From NCBI GenBank assembly GCA_963698435.1, contig CAVOQV010000005.1:1-64000 (forward strand): a DNA stretch of 64,000 nt, in the 5' to 3' direction. Source of the DNA: Sva-07 sp963698435 (GTDB taxonomy: Bacteria; Actinomycetota; Acidimicrobiia; Acidimicrobiales; Ilumatobacteraceae). The notes below the pieces were generated by a model. It searched no databases. It saw only the letters and a list, made by a program, of their open reading frames with translations, and had not been told where the DNA came from. A program made the translations under genes and the position numbers. Below are positions 18,473 to 25,880 of this stretch, one piece after another (position 1 is the stretch's first letter; every line of letters starts with the position of its first letter).

Positions 18473-19534
18473 ATGACCGCACTCGACGAACCCGGCAACG
18501 ACCGCGACCGGATACGCCTCACCCAGTTCAGTCACGGCGCTGGTTGAGGCTGCAAGCTCGCACCCGGCGAGCTGGCGCACGTGGTGCGTCATCTGAACGC
18601 AGCTCATCCCGACCGGTTGCTGGTCGGACCCGGGACCGGCGACGATGCCGCAGTCTGGAAGCTCGACGACGAGCGTGCCCTCGTGTCGACGGCCGACTTC
18701 ATCACGCCGGTCGTCGACGATGCGCGCACCTGGGGTCGCGTCGCCGCCGCCAACAGCGTGTCGGATGTCTACGCGATGGGCGGACGGCCGCTCTTCGCAC
18801 TGAACCTCGTCGGGTGGAACACCGACGCGCTGCCGACGTCGCTGCTGGGCGATGTCCTCGCAGGCGGCCAGGACATCGCCACCGAGGCAGGTTTCGTGAT
18901 CGCCGGCGGCCACACGATCGACGATCCCGAGCCCAAGTACGGCATGGCGGTCACCGGCGAAGCCCATCCCGATCGGCTCCTCACCAACGCCGGCCTCCGT
19001 CCGGGCCAGGACATCGTCCTCACCAAGGCGCTCGGTGTCGGCGTGCTGACAACTGCGATCAAGCGGGGGCGGGCGACGATCGAACAGTCCGACGCCGCAG
19101 TCGCGTCGATGGTTCGCCTGAACGACGTCGCATCACGCTTGGCGCTCGCGGCCGGCGCCACCGGGTGCACGGACGTGACCGGGTTCGGACTTCTCGGCCA
19201 TCTCGGCCGAATGGCACTCGAGTCCCGCGTCTCGGTGAGGATCGAGTTCGCGGCCATCCCGTTCCTCACTGGTGCCGTCGAGTTGGCCACCGACGGCGTC
19301 ATGCCGGGCGGCAGCACTCGCAACCTCACCTGGGCGCAGGGGTTCGTCGACGCCGGCGGCCACGACGAGGTGCACCAGCTCCTCCTGGCCGACGCGCAGA
19401 CCTCCGGTGGGCTGGTGTTCGGCGTCGACCCGGCGGCGACCGCCGACGTGCTCGCTGAACTTCTTGCCACCGGCCACGACGCCGCCCACATCGGCACCGC
19501 CGGCACGGGCACGCCCGGCATCACGCTGCACTGA
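18473..19534 (+). CDS. selD: Selenophosphate synthase, itself a selenoprotein (UGA at codon 25)
   Basis: SelD makes monoselenophosphate from selenide and ATP for selenocysteine tRNA synthesis. From ATG 18473 the frame reads through TGA 18545-18547: residues before it are FSHGAG and after it GCKLAPGEL. This is the SelD active site, in which Sec or Cys precedes Gly-Cys-Lys (K28 is catalytic). The frame then stays open to TGA 19532-19534, giving 353 residues counting Sec, normal for the family. Downstream are GTGDDAAVW and DFITPVVDD (metal-binding Asp residues), NSVSDVYAMGG, and TGCTDVTGFGLLGHL. An annotator that stops at TGA would miss the first 36 codons and start at 18581. The host must therefore decode Sec (selA/B/C expected elsewhere). 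Confidence 0.92.
18555..18573 (+). promoter_or_regulatory. Candidate bacterial SECIS hairpin in selD
   Basis: Seven bases after the UGA codon, a perfect 7-bp stem (AGCTCGC / GCGAGCT) encloses a 5-base loop (ACCCG), within the coding sequence. Its loop lies 17 bases from the start of UGA, in the distance range known for bacterial SECIS elements read by SelB. The stem is seen directly; its role is inference from position. Confidence 0.55.
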
Positions 19535-19553
19535 CCACCGGCGGAATCACCAC

Positions 19554-19604
19554 GTCTGCGTGCGGATTCGGGTGGAACGGGTCACCCGACTCTGTGCGCA
19601 AACG
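19554..19604. repeat. Hairpin-forming repeat, copy A
   Basis: A 51-base element between the 3' ends of selD (+) and the ArsI-like gene (-). Its ends are inverted (GTCTGCGTGC and GTGCGCAAAC) with a second inner inverted pair around GGGTGGA/TCACCC. A gapless alignment with copy B at 56558-56608 gives about 40 identical bases out of 51 by hand count. The position between convergent genes suits a bidirectional terminator or a REP-like element. Confidence 0.6.
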
Positions 19605-19619
19605 GGAGGGGCGGAGGCG

Positions 19620-20036
19620 TCAGGGGCAGCAGGAGCTGGTGGCGCCAGGTGTCACCACCTCGTGGTCCAGTTGTTCGGCGTCGGCGTTCTTCACGTACCA
19701 CTCCCATCGGTTGCCGTCGGGAGCGTGCACCCAGGTCTCGGTCTTCTCCGCATAGCAGCAGACGGTCTCATCGACACCGGTGGTCTCGATGCCATCACCG
19801 GTCAGCCGGGACTCGGCTTGCGTCACCTGGGCAGCGGTCTCGACCTCGACCCCGAGGTGGTTGATCGAGCCCGCCGGTCCGGTGCCCTCGAACAACACGA
19901 GCTTGAGCGGTGGATCCGCAACGGCGAAGTTCGCGTATCCCGCTCGCACCTTGGTGGGCGGCGTGGCGAACATCTTGCTGTAGAAGTCGATCGCTTCGTC
20001 GAGATCGTCGACGTTGAGCGCGAGTTGGAGGCGCAT
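19620..20036 (-). CDS. ArsI/CadI-type vicinal-oxygen-chelate protein
   Basis: A 138-residue VOC (glyoxalase-fold) protein. ArsI enzymes cleave the C-As bond of trivalent organoarsenicals using Fe(II) and O2; CadI is a related metal-induced protein. Seen here: paired Cys C93-C94 in ETVCCYAEKTETWVHAPDG, metal-ligand candidates H60 (INHLG) and E112 (NRWEWY), and a C-terminal SSCCP. The vicinal pair is the arsenical-binding site in ArsI. It is divergent from arsR across a 73-base operator region, so it should be arsenic-induced. Which of the two activities it has cannot be decided here. Confidence 0.8.
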   Translation of the reverse strand: MRLQLALNVDDLDEAIDFYSKMFATPPTKVRAGYANFAVADPPLKLVLFEGTGPAGSINHLGVEVETAAQVTQAESRLTGDGIETTGVDETVCCYAEKTETWVHAPDGNRWEWYVKNADAEQLDHEVVTPGATSSCCP

Positions 20037-20073
20037 GCCATGTTCTCCTTGGACCGGATGGTGGGTGAAGTTG

Positions 20074-20099
20074 TATCGACGCTGATCGATACGTTATCG
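20074..20099. promoter_or_regulatory. Probable ArsR operator between arsI-like gene and arsR
   Basis: Two overlapping palindromes lie in the 73-base divergent gap: TATCGA-N6-TCGATA (20074-20091) and CGATA-CGT-TATCG (20087-20099). ArsR-family repressors bind such AT-leaning dyads near their own promoter. The sequence is seen; the assignment to this ArsR is inference. Confidence 0.5.
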
Positions 20100-20109
20100 T
20101 CTCGAATCG

Positions 20110-20502
20110 ATGAACGTCGATACGAATTCCGATCTGGCGACCTGCTGCGGATCGGTGGGCGGTGACGCCCTCACCGAGGTGCAGGCAACCGAGCTCGCCG
20201 CCGCACTCAAGGCGCTGTCCGACCCGGTCCGTCTCCGCCTCGTGTCGATCATCGCCACGTCACCCACCGGCGAGGTGTGCGCCTGCGACCTTCCCGACTC
20301 ACTCGACCGCAGCCAGCCCACGGTCAGCCACCACCTCGGCCTGCTCGTCGCTGCGGGCCTGCTCGAACGTGAACAGCGCGGCAAATGGGCCTGGTTCCGG
20401 CTCCGCTACGAGCGCCTCGACGAACTCAGTGCGGTGCTCGCACCACCGCCCGGCACGCCTTCGACCGACCGTCCCCGAGTCCACCGAGGAGTCTCCCGAT
20501 GA
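20110..20502 (+). CDS. arsR: ArsR-family arsenic-responsive repressor
   Basis: A 130-residue winged-helix repressor. A recognition helix-turn-helix lies at about 66-85 (DRSQPTVSHHLGLLVAAGLL). Thiol ligands for As(III): C57 and C59 in the EVCACDL motif of the alpha3 helix, plus C12-C13 at the N terminus, a third thiolate source as in some actinobacterial ArsR proteins. It is divergent from the ArsI-like gene and is followed by arsC with a 4-base overlap (ATGA at 20499). Confidence 0.88.
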   Translation: MNVDTNSDLATCCGSVGGDALTEVQATELAAALKALSDPVRLRLVSIIATSPTGEVCACDLPDSLDRSQPTVSHHLGLLVAAGLLEREQRGKWAWFRLRYERLDELSAVLAPPPGTPSTDRPRVHRGVSR

Positions 20503-20903
20503 CCGATCATCGACCCGCCGTGCTCTTCTTGTGCGTGCACAACGCTGGGCGCTCCCAGATGGCCGCCGGATGGCTGCGACATCTCGCCGGCGGCCGCGTC
20601 GAGGTGTACTCCGGAGGCTCCGAACCGGCTGACCAGGTCAATCCGGCCGCGGTGACGGCGATGGCCGAGGTGGGTGTCGACATCGGTGGCCAGCAGCCCC
20701 AGCGCTGGACCGACGAGCACGCCCGCACCGCCGATGTCGTGATCACGATGGGTTGTGGCGACGTGTGTCCGGTGTATCCCGGCAAGCGCTACGAGGACTG
20801 GGAACTCACGGACCCGGCCGGACAGTCCGTCGAATTCGTTCGGACCGTCCGCGACGAGATCCGCGACCGCGTCGAGCAGCTGATCGACAGTCTGAACGTC
20901 TGA
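20499..20903 (+). CDS. arsC: Arsenate reductase, low-molecular-weight phosphatase fold
   Basis: A 134-residue enzyme that reduces arsenate to arsenite. The anion-binding loop C12-VHNAG-R18-S matches the C-x5-R-S/T signature. Two further Cys, C86 and C90 (MGCGDVCP), sit where thioredoxin-coupled ArsC carries its disulfide relay. The Asp-Pro motif (DWELTDPAG) follows. The WTDEHARTADVVITMGC segment is close to actinobacterial ArsC proteins. The gene overlaps arsR by 4 bases and the aquaporin by 1 base, so all three form one operon. Confidence 0.88.
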   Translation: MTDHRPAVLFLCVHNAGRSQMAAGWLRHLAGGRVEVYSGGSEPADQVNPAAVTAMAEVGVDIGGQQPQRWTDEHARTADVVITMGCGDVCPVYPGKRYEDWELTDPAGQSVEFVRTVRDEIRDRVEQLIDSLNV

Positions 20904-21634
20904 TGACGACCGCACACGTCTGGGCGCCGGACGTTCGCCGGCTCACCGGCGAGTTCCTGGGCACGGCGTTCCTGCTCGCAGCGGTCGTCGGGTCGGGCAT
21001 CATGGCCGAGAACCTCACCGAGGACGTCGGACTCCAGTTGCTCCAGAACGCATTCGCCACCGCCGGCGTGCTCGTTGCCTTGATCCTCGCGTTCGGAGCG
21101 GTGTCCGGCGCCCATTTCAATCCGGCGGTCACGGTCACCGACCGCTGGTTCGGAGGCATCGACACCCCCACCGCCGTCTGGTACATCGCTGCGCAGTTTG
21201 CCGGCAGCATCGTCGGCGTCATCGCAGCGAACCTCATGTTCGATCTCGATGCCGTCGAGTGGTCGACGAAGGATCGGTCGTCCCTGAACCTCGTCTTCTC
21301 CGAAGGCGTAGCGACGCTCGGGCTGCTGCTCGTGATCTTCGGTGTCGTGCGAGCCGGCCGTTCCTCGGTGGTGGCGTTCGCCGTCGGCGGCTACATCGCC
21401 GGCGCGTACTACTTCACGTCGTCGACGAGCTTCGCCAACCCAGCGGTCACCGTCGCTCGAATGTTCTCCGACACCTTCGCCGGCATCCAGCCGTCCTCGA
21501 CGCCCGGATTCATCGCCGCTCAGCTCACCGCGGTCGCCCTTGCGATCGCCCTGATCCACATCCTGTGGCCCGACATGGACGAAGTCGCGGATCGCGTCGT
21601 GCTCCCCCACGACGACACTGCACCCGGGGCCTGA
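20903..21634 (+). CDS. MIP-family channel, AqpS-like arsenite channel
   Basis: A 243-residue aquaglyceroporin-fold protein with about six membrane helices and both half-helix motifs intact: N73-P-A and N179-P-A followed by Arg186. In some bacteria (for example Sinorhizobium meliloti aqpS) a MIP channel in an ars operon lets As(III) made by ArsC leave the cell, in place of an ArsB or Acr3 pump. No such pump gene is in this cluster, which supports that role; it remains inference. TGA of arsC and ATG share a base. Confidence 0.85.
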   Translation: MTTAHVWAPDVRRLTGEFLGTAFLLAAVVGSGIMAENLTEDVGLQLLQNAFATAGVLVALILAFGAVSGAHFNPAVTVTDRWFGGIDTPTAVWYIAAQFAGSIVGVIAANLMFDLDAVEWSTKDRSSLNLVFSEGVATLGLLLVIFGVVRAGRSSVVAFAVGGYIAGAYYFTSSTSFANPAVTVARMFSDTFAGIQPSSTPGFIAAQLTAVALAIALIHILWPDMDEVADRVVLPHDDTAPGA

Positions 21635-21691
21635 CCCGAGATGTACAGCCCTCGGGGTGCGCTGCGCAGAAGCTCGCGGCAGACTCTCGTG

Positions 21692-23524
21692 ATGACCGTC
21701 GACGAACGCCAGAACGACACCCCCAACGACGAACACGATCTCACCGCCGCCGACGTCGCATGGGACATCGACACGATCCTGCCGGACGGCGAGACGCCAG
21801 CCGACCTCTTCGATCGGGCCGACGCGCTCGCCGACGAACTCACGTCGCTGCGCGGTCGCGTCGGCGAGCTGGACGCCGGCCAGCTCGCCGACGCAATGCA
21901 CTCGATCGGGGAACTCCAGGACCTGATGTCGCGAGCCGGATACCACGCCATGCTGGCGTTCTCGACCGCCACCGACGACCCCGAGCGAGGCGCCGCGATG
22001 GCTGCGGCACAGGAACGGTCGACCGCAATCGGCACCAAGCTCATCTTCTTCGATCTCGAGTGGGCGGCGGCCGACGACGACCACGCAGCCGTGGTTCTCG
22101 CGGATACGCGCCTCGACTTCTGCCGCCATCACCTCGACAACCTCCGGCTGAGCCGCCCGTACCTGCTCTCGGAAGCCGAGGAAACGATCCTCGCCGAGAA
22201 GAGCCAGACCGGCTTCGCGGCCTGGACCCGCCTGTTCGACGAACTCACCTCGGCGATCACGGTCGACCTTCCCGATGAGTTCGGCGGACCCGGTCGGCCG
22301 CTGATGCAAGCGGCGTCGATCCTGCAGCACCCCGATCGGGAAGTTCGTAGGCAGGTCGCCGACGGGATCACTTTGGGCCTCGAGCCCGGCCTGCGCACGC
22401 GTGCGTTCCTGTTCAACACGCTCCTGCTCGACAAGTCGATCGACGACCGGCTCCGCGGCTACCCGTCGTGGATCTCGTCACGCAACCTCGCCAACGAGGC
22501 CTCCGACGAGTCCGTCCAGGCTCTCGTCGACGCCGTCGTCGACAGCTACCCGGTCGCCCAGCGCTGGTACACCCTCAAGGCGCAGGTTCTCGGGCTCGAC
22601 AAGCTCGCCGACTACGACCGCATGGCATCGGTGGCCACTGCCGACCGCGACATCGGGTGGACCGAGGGAACCCAGATCGTTCGCGACGCCTACGCCTCGT
22701 TCTCCCCCGAACTGGCCGGGATCGTCGATCGGTTCATCGACGAGTCGTGGATCGACGCCCCGGTCCGGCCCGGCAAGCGCGGCGGTGCGTTCGCCGCCGG
22801 AGTCTCGCCAGGTCACCACCCGTACGTGTTGCTCAACTGGACCTCGAAGACCCGAGACGTCGCCACCCTCGCCCACGAGCTCGGCCACGGGGTCCACTTC
22901 TATCTGGCCCGCGAGCAGGGCATCTTCCACCAGAGCACGCCGCTCACCCTCGCCGAAACCGCGTCGGTGTTCGGCGAGACCGTCACCAGCAACCGGCTGC
23001 TGTCGATGATCGACGACCCCAATGAACGGTTTGCTCTGTTGGCGTCGTCGCTCGAGGACTCGATCGCCACCGTCTTCCGCCAGATCGCGATGAACCGGTT
23101 CGAACACGCGGTCCACACGGCACGCCGCTCCGAGGGCGAACTGAGCGTCGAACGGTTCGGCGACCTGTGGGCCGAGAGCCAACATGCGATGCTCGGCGAT
23201 TCCGTCGAGATCACCGACGGTTACCGCAACTGGTGGAGCTACGTCCCCCACTTCATGGGCTCGCCGGGCTACGTGTACGCGTACGCGTACGGCCAGCTCC
23301 TCGCACTGTCGGTGTACGCGCGATATCAGCAGGAGGGTGATGCCTTCGTTCCGGCGTACCTCGACCTGCTGCGCGCCGGCGGCTCGGACACTCCCGAGAA
23401 CCTGGCTCGTATCGTCGACTGCGATCTGACCGATCCCGACTTCTGGCGCAACGGCTTGAAGATCGTCGAGGGCCAGCTCACGGCTGCGGAAGAAGCCGCT
23501 CGCGCTGCAGGGCGCCTCACGTGA
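21692..23524 (+). CDS. M3-family oligoendopeptidase (PepF-like)
   Basis: A 610-residue cytosolic zinc metallopeptidase that cleaves short peptides. The active-site HELGH is at about 395-399 (TLAHELGHGVHFYLA), with the third zinc ligand in TLAETASVFGE some 25 residues on. Length and the C-terminal GYVYAYAYGQLLALSVYARY block fit the pepF/M3 group. ATG 21692 is chosen; another in-frame ATG is 51 bases upstream. Its stop overlaps the GTG start of the Anbu gene (GTGA), so the two proteins are translationally coupled. Confidence 0.9.
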   Translation: MTVDERQNDTPNDEHDLTAADVAWDIDTILPDGETPADLFDRADALADELTSLRGRVGELDAGQLADAMHSIGELQDLMSRAGYHAMLAFSTATDDPERGAAMAAAQERSTAIGTKLIFFDLEWAAADDDHAAVVLADTRLDFCRHHLDNLRLSRPYLLSEAEETILAEKSQTGFAAWTRLFDELTSAITVDLPDEFGGPGRPLMQAASILQHPDREVRRQVADGITLGLEPGLRTRAFLFNTLLLDKSIDDRLRGYPSWISSRNLANEASDESVQALVDAVVDSYPVAQRWYTLKAQVLGLDKLADYDRMASVATADRDIGWTEGTQIVRDAYASFSPELAGIVDRFIDESWIDAPVRPGKRGGAFAAGVSPGHHPYVLLNWTSKTRDVATLAHELGHGVHFYLAREQGIFHQSTPLTLAETASVFGETVTSNRLLSMIDDPNERFALLASSLEDSIATVFRQIAMNRFEHAVHTARRSEGELSVERFGDLWAESQHAMLGDSVEITDGYRNWWSYVPHFMGSPGYVYAYAYGQLLALSVYARYQQEGDAFVPAYLDLLRAGGSDTPENLARIVDCDLTDPDFWRNGLKIVEGQLTAAEEAARAAGRLT

Positions 23525-24255
23525 CGTACTGCCTGGCGGTCAAGCTCGACGAGGGGATCGTGTTCCTCTCCGACACCCGCACGAGTGCCGGCGTCGACAA
23601 CATCAGCGTGTACCGCAAGATGCACGTGCTCCGGCCGGCTGCGGACCGTGCCTTCGTGATCCAGTCCGCCGGCAACCTGGCCACCACCCAGGAGGTTCTC
23701 GACCGGATCGAGCGCGACCTGACCGCCACCGACGGCCGCGAGACGCTCGCAACGGTCGACCGACTGTTCGAAGCAGCGCTGTATCTCGGGCGGCTCAGCC
23801 GGGACGTCGTGGCGAGCCACCGCGAGGCACTCTCGGCCTCGGGGGCCGACGGTACGGCGACGTTCATCCTCGGCGGCCAGATCGACGGCGAGGCGCCCGA
23901 GATCTTCCTCGTCTATCCGGAGGGCAACTACATCCGCTCGTCCAACACGCGTCCGTTCCTGCAGATCGGCGAGACGAAGTTCGGCAAATTCTGGCTGGAG
24001 CTCGCAGCTCTCGTCCGTCCAGATCTGGATGTCGCGACGAAGATCGCGCTCGGCTCGATGTTGAGCACCACCCGGGCCAACCTCTCCGTCGGCCCGCCGT
24101 TCGATCTGGCGGTCTACCGCAACGATTCGCTCACGTTCGACGAGCACCGCATCGAGGCCGACTCGGCGTATCTGGCCGACATCCAGCACCGGTTCGTCGA
24201 ACATCTGATGGGCGCACTCGACGAGCTCCCGGCCATCCCCTGGTCCGACGCCTGA
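23521..24255 (+). CDS. Anbu, bacterial proteasome-related Ntn peptidase
   Basis: A 244-residue protein starting M-T-Y-C-L-A-V-K. The Thr right after the start becomes the catalytic N-terminal nucleophile once Met is removed. FLSDTRTSAGVDNISVYRKMH is the Anbu (ancestral beta subunit) signature, with Asp and Arg/Lys residues that support the active site. Anbu forms open-ring or helical assemblies; its substrates are not settled. In many proteobacteria it sits with transglutaminase-like, alpha-E and ATP-grasp genes. Here it follows pepF with a 4-base overlap instead. Confidence 0.88.
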   Translation: MTYCLAVKLDEGIVFLSDTRTSAGVDNISVYRKMHVLRPAADRAFVIQSAGNLATTQEVLDRIERDLTATDGRETLATVDRLFEAALYLGRLSRDVVASHREALSASGADGTATFILGGQIDGEAPEIFLVYPEGNYIRSSNTRPFLQIGETKFGKFWLELAALVRPDLDVATKIALGSMLSTTRANLSVGPPFDLAVYRNDSLTFDEHRIEADSAYLADIQHRFVEHLMGALDELPAIPWSDA

Positions 24256-24259
24256 CTCG

Positions 24260-24306
24260 TTCGGGTGAACTCGTGCAGCAACGGTTCCCGCACGAGTTCA
24301 CGCGAA
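24260..24306 (+). terminator. Long hairpin between the Anbu and panB genes
   Basis: A perfect 12-bp stem (GTGAACTCGTGC at 24265-24276 with GCACGAGTTCAC at 24290-24301) has a 13-base loop and extends 4 bp further past one mismatch. It begins 5 bases after the Anbu stop codon. No U tract follows. It may end the pepF-anbu transcript or act as an RNA stability element in the panB leader. Confidence 0.5.
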
Positions 24307-24354
24307 TGGCCGGAGGCGCTTGGGGCGGTCGGTAGAAGCGTCTACGGTGGTCGA

Positions 24355-25203
24355 GTGACCGACGAACAGCGGCCCTACGGGTCCGGCCAGGCCGATCCCG
24401 CCCTCAAGCGGGTCCGTACCCGCCACTTCCAGCGGGCCAAGGAGCAGGGCATCAAGATCACGGGCCTGACCAGCTACGACTTCCTGTCGGCGGCGATCTT
24501 CGACGATGCCGGGATCGACTTCCTGCTCGTCGGTGACTCGGCCGGCAACACGGTGTTCGGCTACGACACGACGATCCCGGTCACCGTCGACGAACTGATC
24601 CCACTCACCGCAGCGGTGGTGCGCGGAGCGAAACGGGCGTTCGTCATCGCCGACATGCCGTTCGGATCGTACGAGAACGGACCCGACGAGGCGCTGGCAA
24701 CCGCGATCCGGTTCATGAAGGAGACCGGCGCCCACGCGGTCAAGCTCGAAGGCGGAGTGCGCAGCGCCAAGCAGATCAAGCGGATCGTTCGCGCGGGCAT
24801 CCCGGTGATGGCCCACATCGGCTTCACGCCGCAGAGCGAGCACGGGCTGGGAGGGCACATCATCCAGGGCCGCGGCGAGGGCGCCGAACAGTTGCTCGCC
24901 GACGCCCACTCCGTCGAGGAGGCCGGAGCGTTCGCCGTCGTGCTCGAGATGGTGCCCTCCGGTGTCGCCGCCCAGGTGACGAAGGAACTCTCGATTCCCA
25001 CGATCTCGGTCGGTGCCGGCCCGGACTGCGACGGTCAACTCCTCGTGTGGAGCGATTGGGCGGGCTTCACCCGCGGTCGCATCCCGAAGTTCGTCAAGCA
25101 GTACGCATCGATCGGCCAGACCCTGCTCGACGCCGCGGTGGCCTTTCGGGAAGACGTCGAGACCGGCGTCTACCCGGCACCCGAGCACGAGTACGGCGAG
25201 TGA
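24355..25203 (+). CDS. panB: 3-methyl-2-oxobutanoate hydroxymethyltransferase
   Basis: First committed enzyme of pantothenate (coenzyme A) synthesis: it adds a hydroxymethyl group from 5,10-methylene-THF to ketoisovalerate, giving ketopantoate. The 282-residue sequence has the family landmarks: ITGLTSYDFLSAAIFDDAG, LLVGDS (Asp metal ligand), DMPFGSY, AVKLEGG, GIPVMAHIGFTPQS, and VLEMVPSGVAAQVT (catalytic Glu), ending SVGAGPDCDGQ. GTG 24355 is the first start with a fitting N terminus. It overlaps the next gene by 4 bases. Confidence 0.95.
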   Translation: MTDEQRPYGSGQADPALKRVRTRHFQRAKEQGIKITGLTSYDFLSAAIFDDAGIDFLLVGDSAGNTVFGYDTTIPVTVDELIPLTAAVVRGAKRAFVIADMPFGSYENGPDEALATAIRFMKETGAHAVKLEGGVRSAKQIKRIVRAGIPVMAHIGFTPQSEHGLGGHIIQGRGEGAEQLLADAHSVEEAGAFAVVLEMVPSGVAAQVTKELSIPTISVGAGPDCDGQLLVWSDWAGFTRGRIPKFVKQYASIGQTLLDAAVAFREDVETGVYPAPEHEYGE

Positions 25204-25880
25204 GCTCCCGGCTCCACGTCGTCAGTCGCGGATCGGGCGAGCCGATCGTGTTCCTCCACGGAATGGGAACGTCAGCGGCGACCTGGACGCGGTGCATGGA
25301 CCTGCTCGAGGACGCCTTCACGGTGGTCGCACCCGATCTGCTCGGTCACGGCGACTCCCCCGTTCTGGACGATCCGACCGAGTACACCCGCGACCGCACG
25401 CTCGCCGACATCGATGACATCGTCACCGACCTCGAGATGCCGCCCGTCCTGGTCGGACACTCCCTCGGCGGGTACCTCGCGCTCGCGTACGCATCGACCC
25501 GCCCCGGCGCCGTCCGCGGTGTCGTGGTCCTGAACACCGGGCCCGGCTACCGAGACGACGCGAAACGCGAGGAGTGGAACGCCCGGTCGCGCCGCAACGC
25601 CCACCGGTTCGGCGTGCCCGAGCAGGTGACGACGATGAACCTGCAAGAGGACTCCGTCGTGATGGATCACCTGGCGGAGATGACCACGCCGACGTTGGTG
25701 CTCGCCGGCGGCGACGACCGCCCCGAATACACCGACGCCGGCCGGTATCTCGAACGAAAGATGCCGCAGGCTCGGCTCGTGGTGGTCGACGGCGGAGGGC
25801 ACTCGATGCACGAGGACACGCACGCCGCCGAGGTCGCCGAACTGATCGCGGACTTCGTCGGACGCGTCGACGCGTCATGA
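25200..25880 (+). CDS. Alpha/beta hydrolase
   Basis: A 226-residue hydrolase with oxyanion motif FLHGMG, nucleophile elbow GHSLGGY (Ser), an Asp in the DRPEYTD loop and a C-terminal GGHSMHED His. The family is broad (esterases, lactonases, thioesterases). The start GTG 25200 lies inside the last codons of panB (GTGA), and its stop overlaps the start of the cyclase gene (ATGA). The tight coupling does not reveal the substrate. Confidence 0.85.
   Translation: MSSRLHVVSRGSGEPIVFLHGMGTSAATWTRCMDLLEDAFTVVAPDLLGHGDSPVLDDPTEYTRDRTLADIDDIVTDLEMPPVLVGHSLGGYLALAYASTRPGAVRGVVVLNTGPGYRDDAKREEWNARSRRNAHRFGVPEQVTTMNLQEDSVVMDHLAEMTTPTLVLAGGDDRPEYTDAGRYLERKMPQARLVVVDGGGHSMHEDTHAAEVAELIADFVGRVDAS

Noticed and set aside
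18544..19458. An alternative plus-strand frame inside selD.
   Set aside because: Arg-rich shadow; the SelD frame with UGA at 18545 is fully conserved.
20789..22330. A 513-codon minus-strand open frame over aquaporin and pepF.
   Set aside because: It is an antisense shadow; the two plus-strand proteins have complete family motifs.
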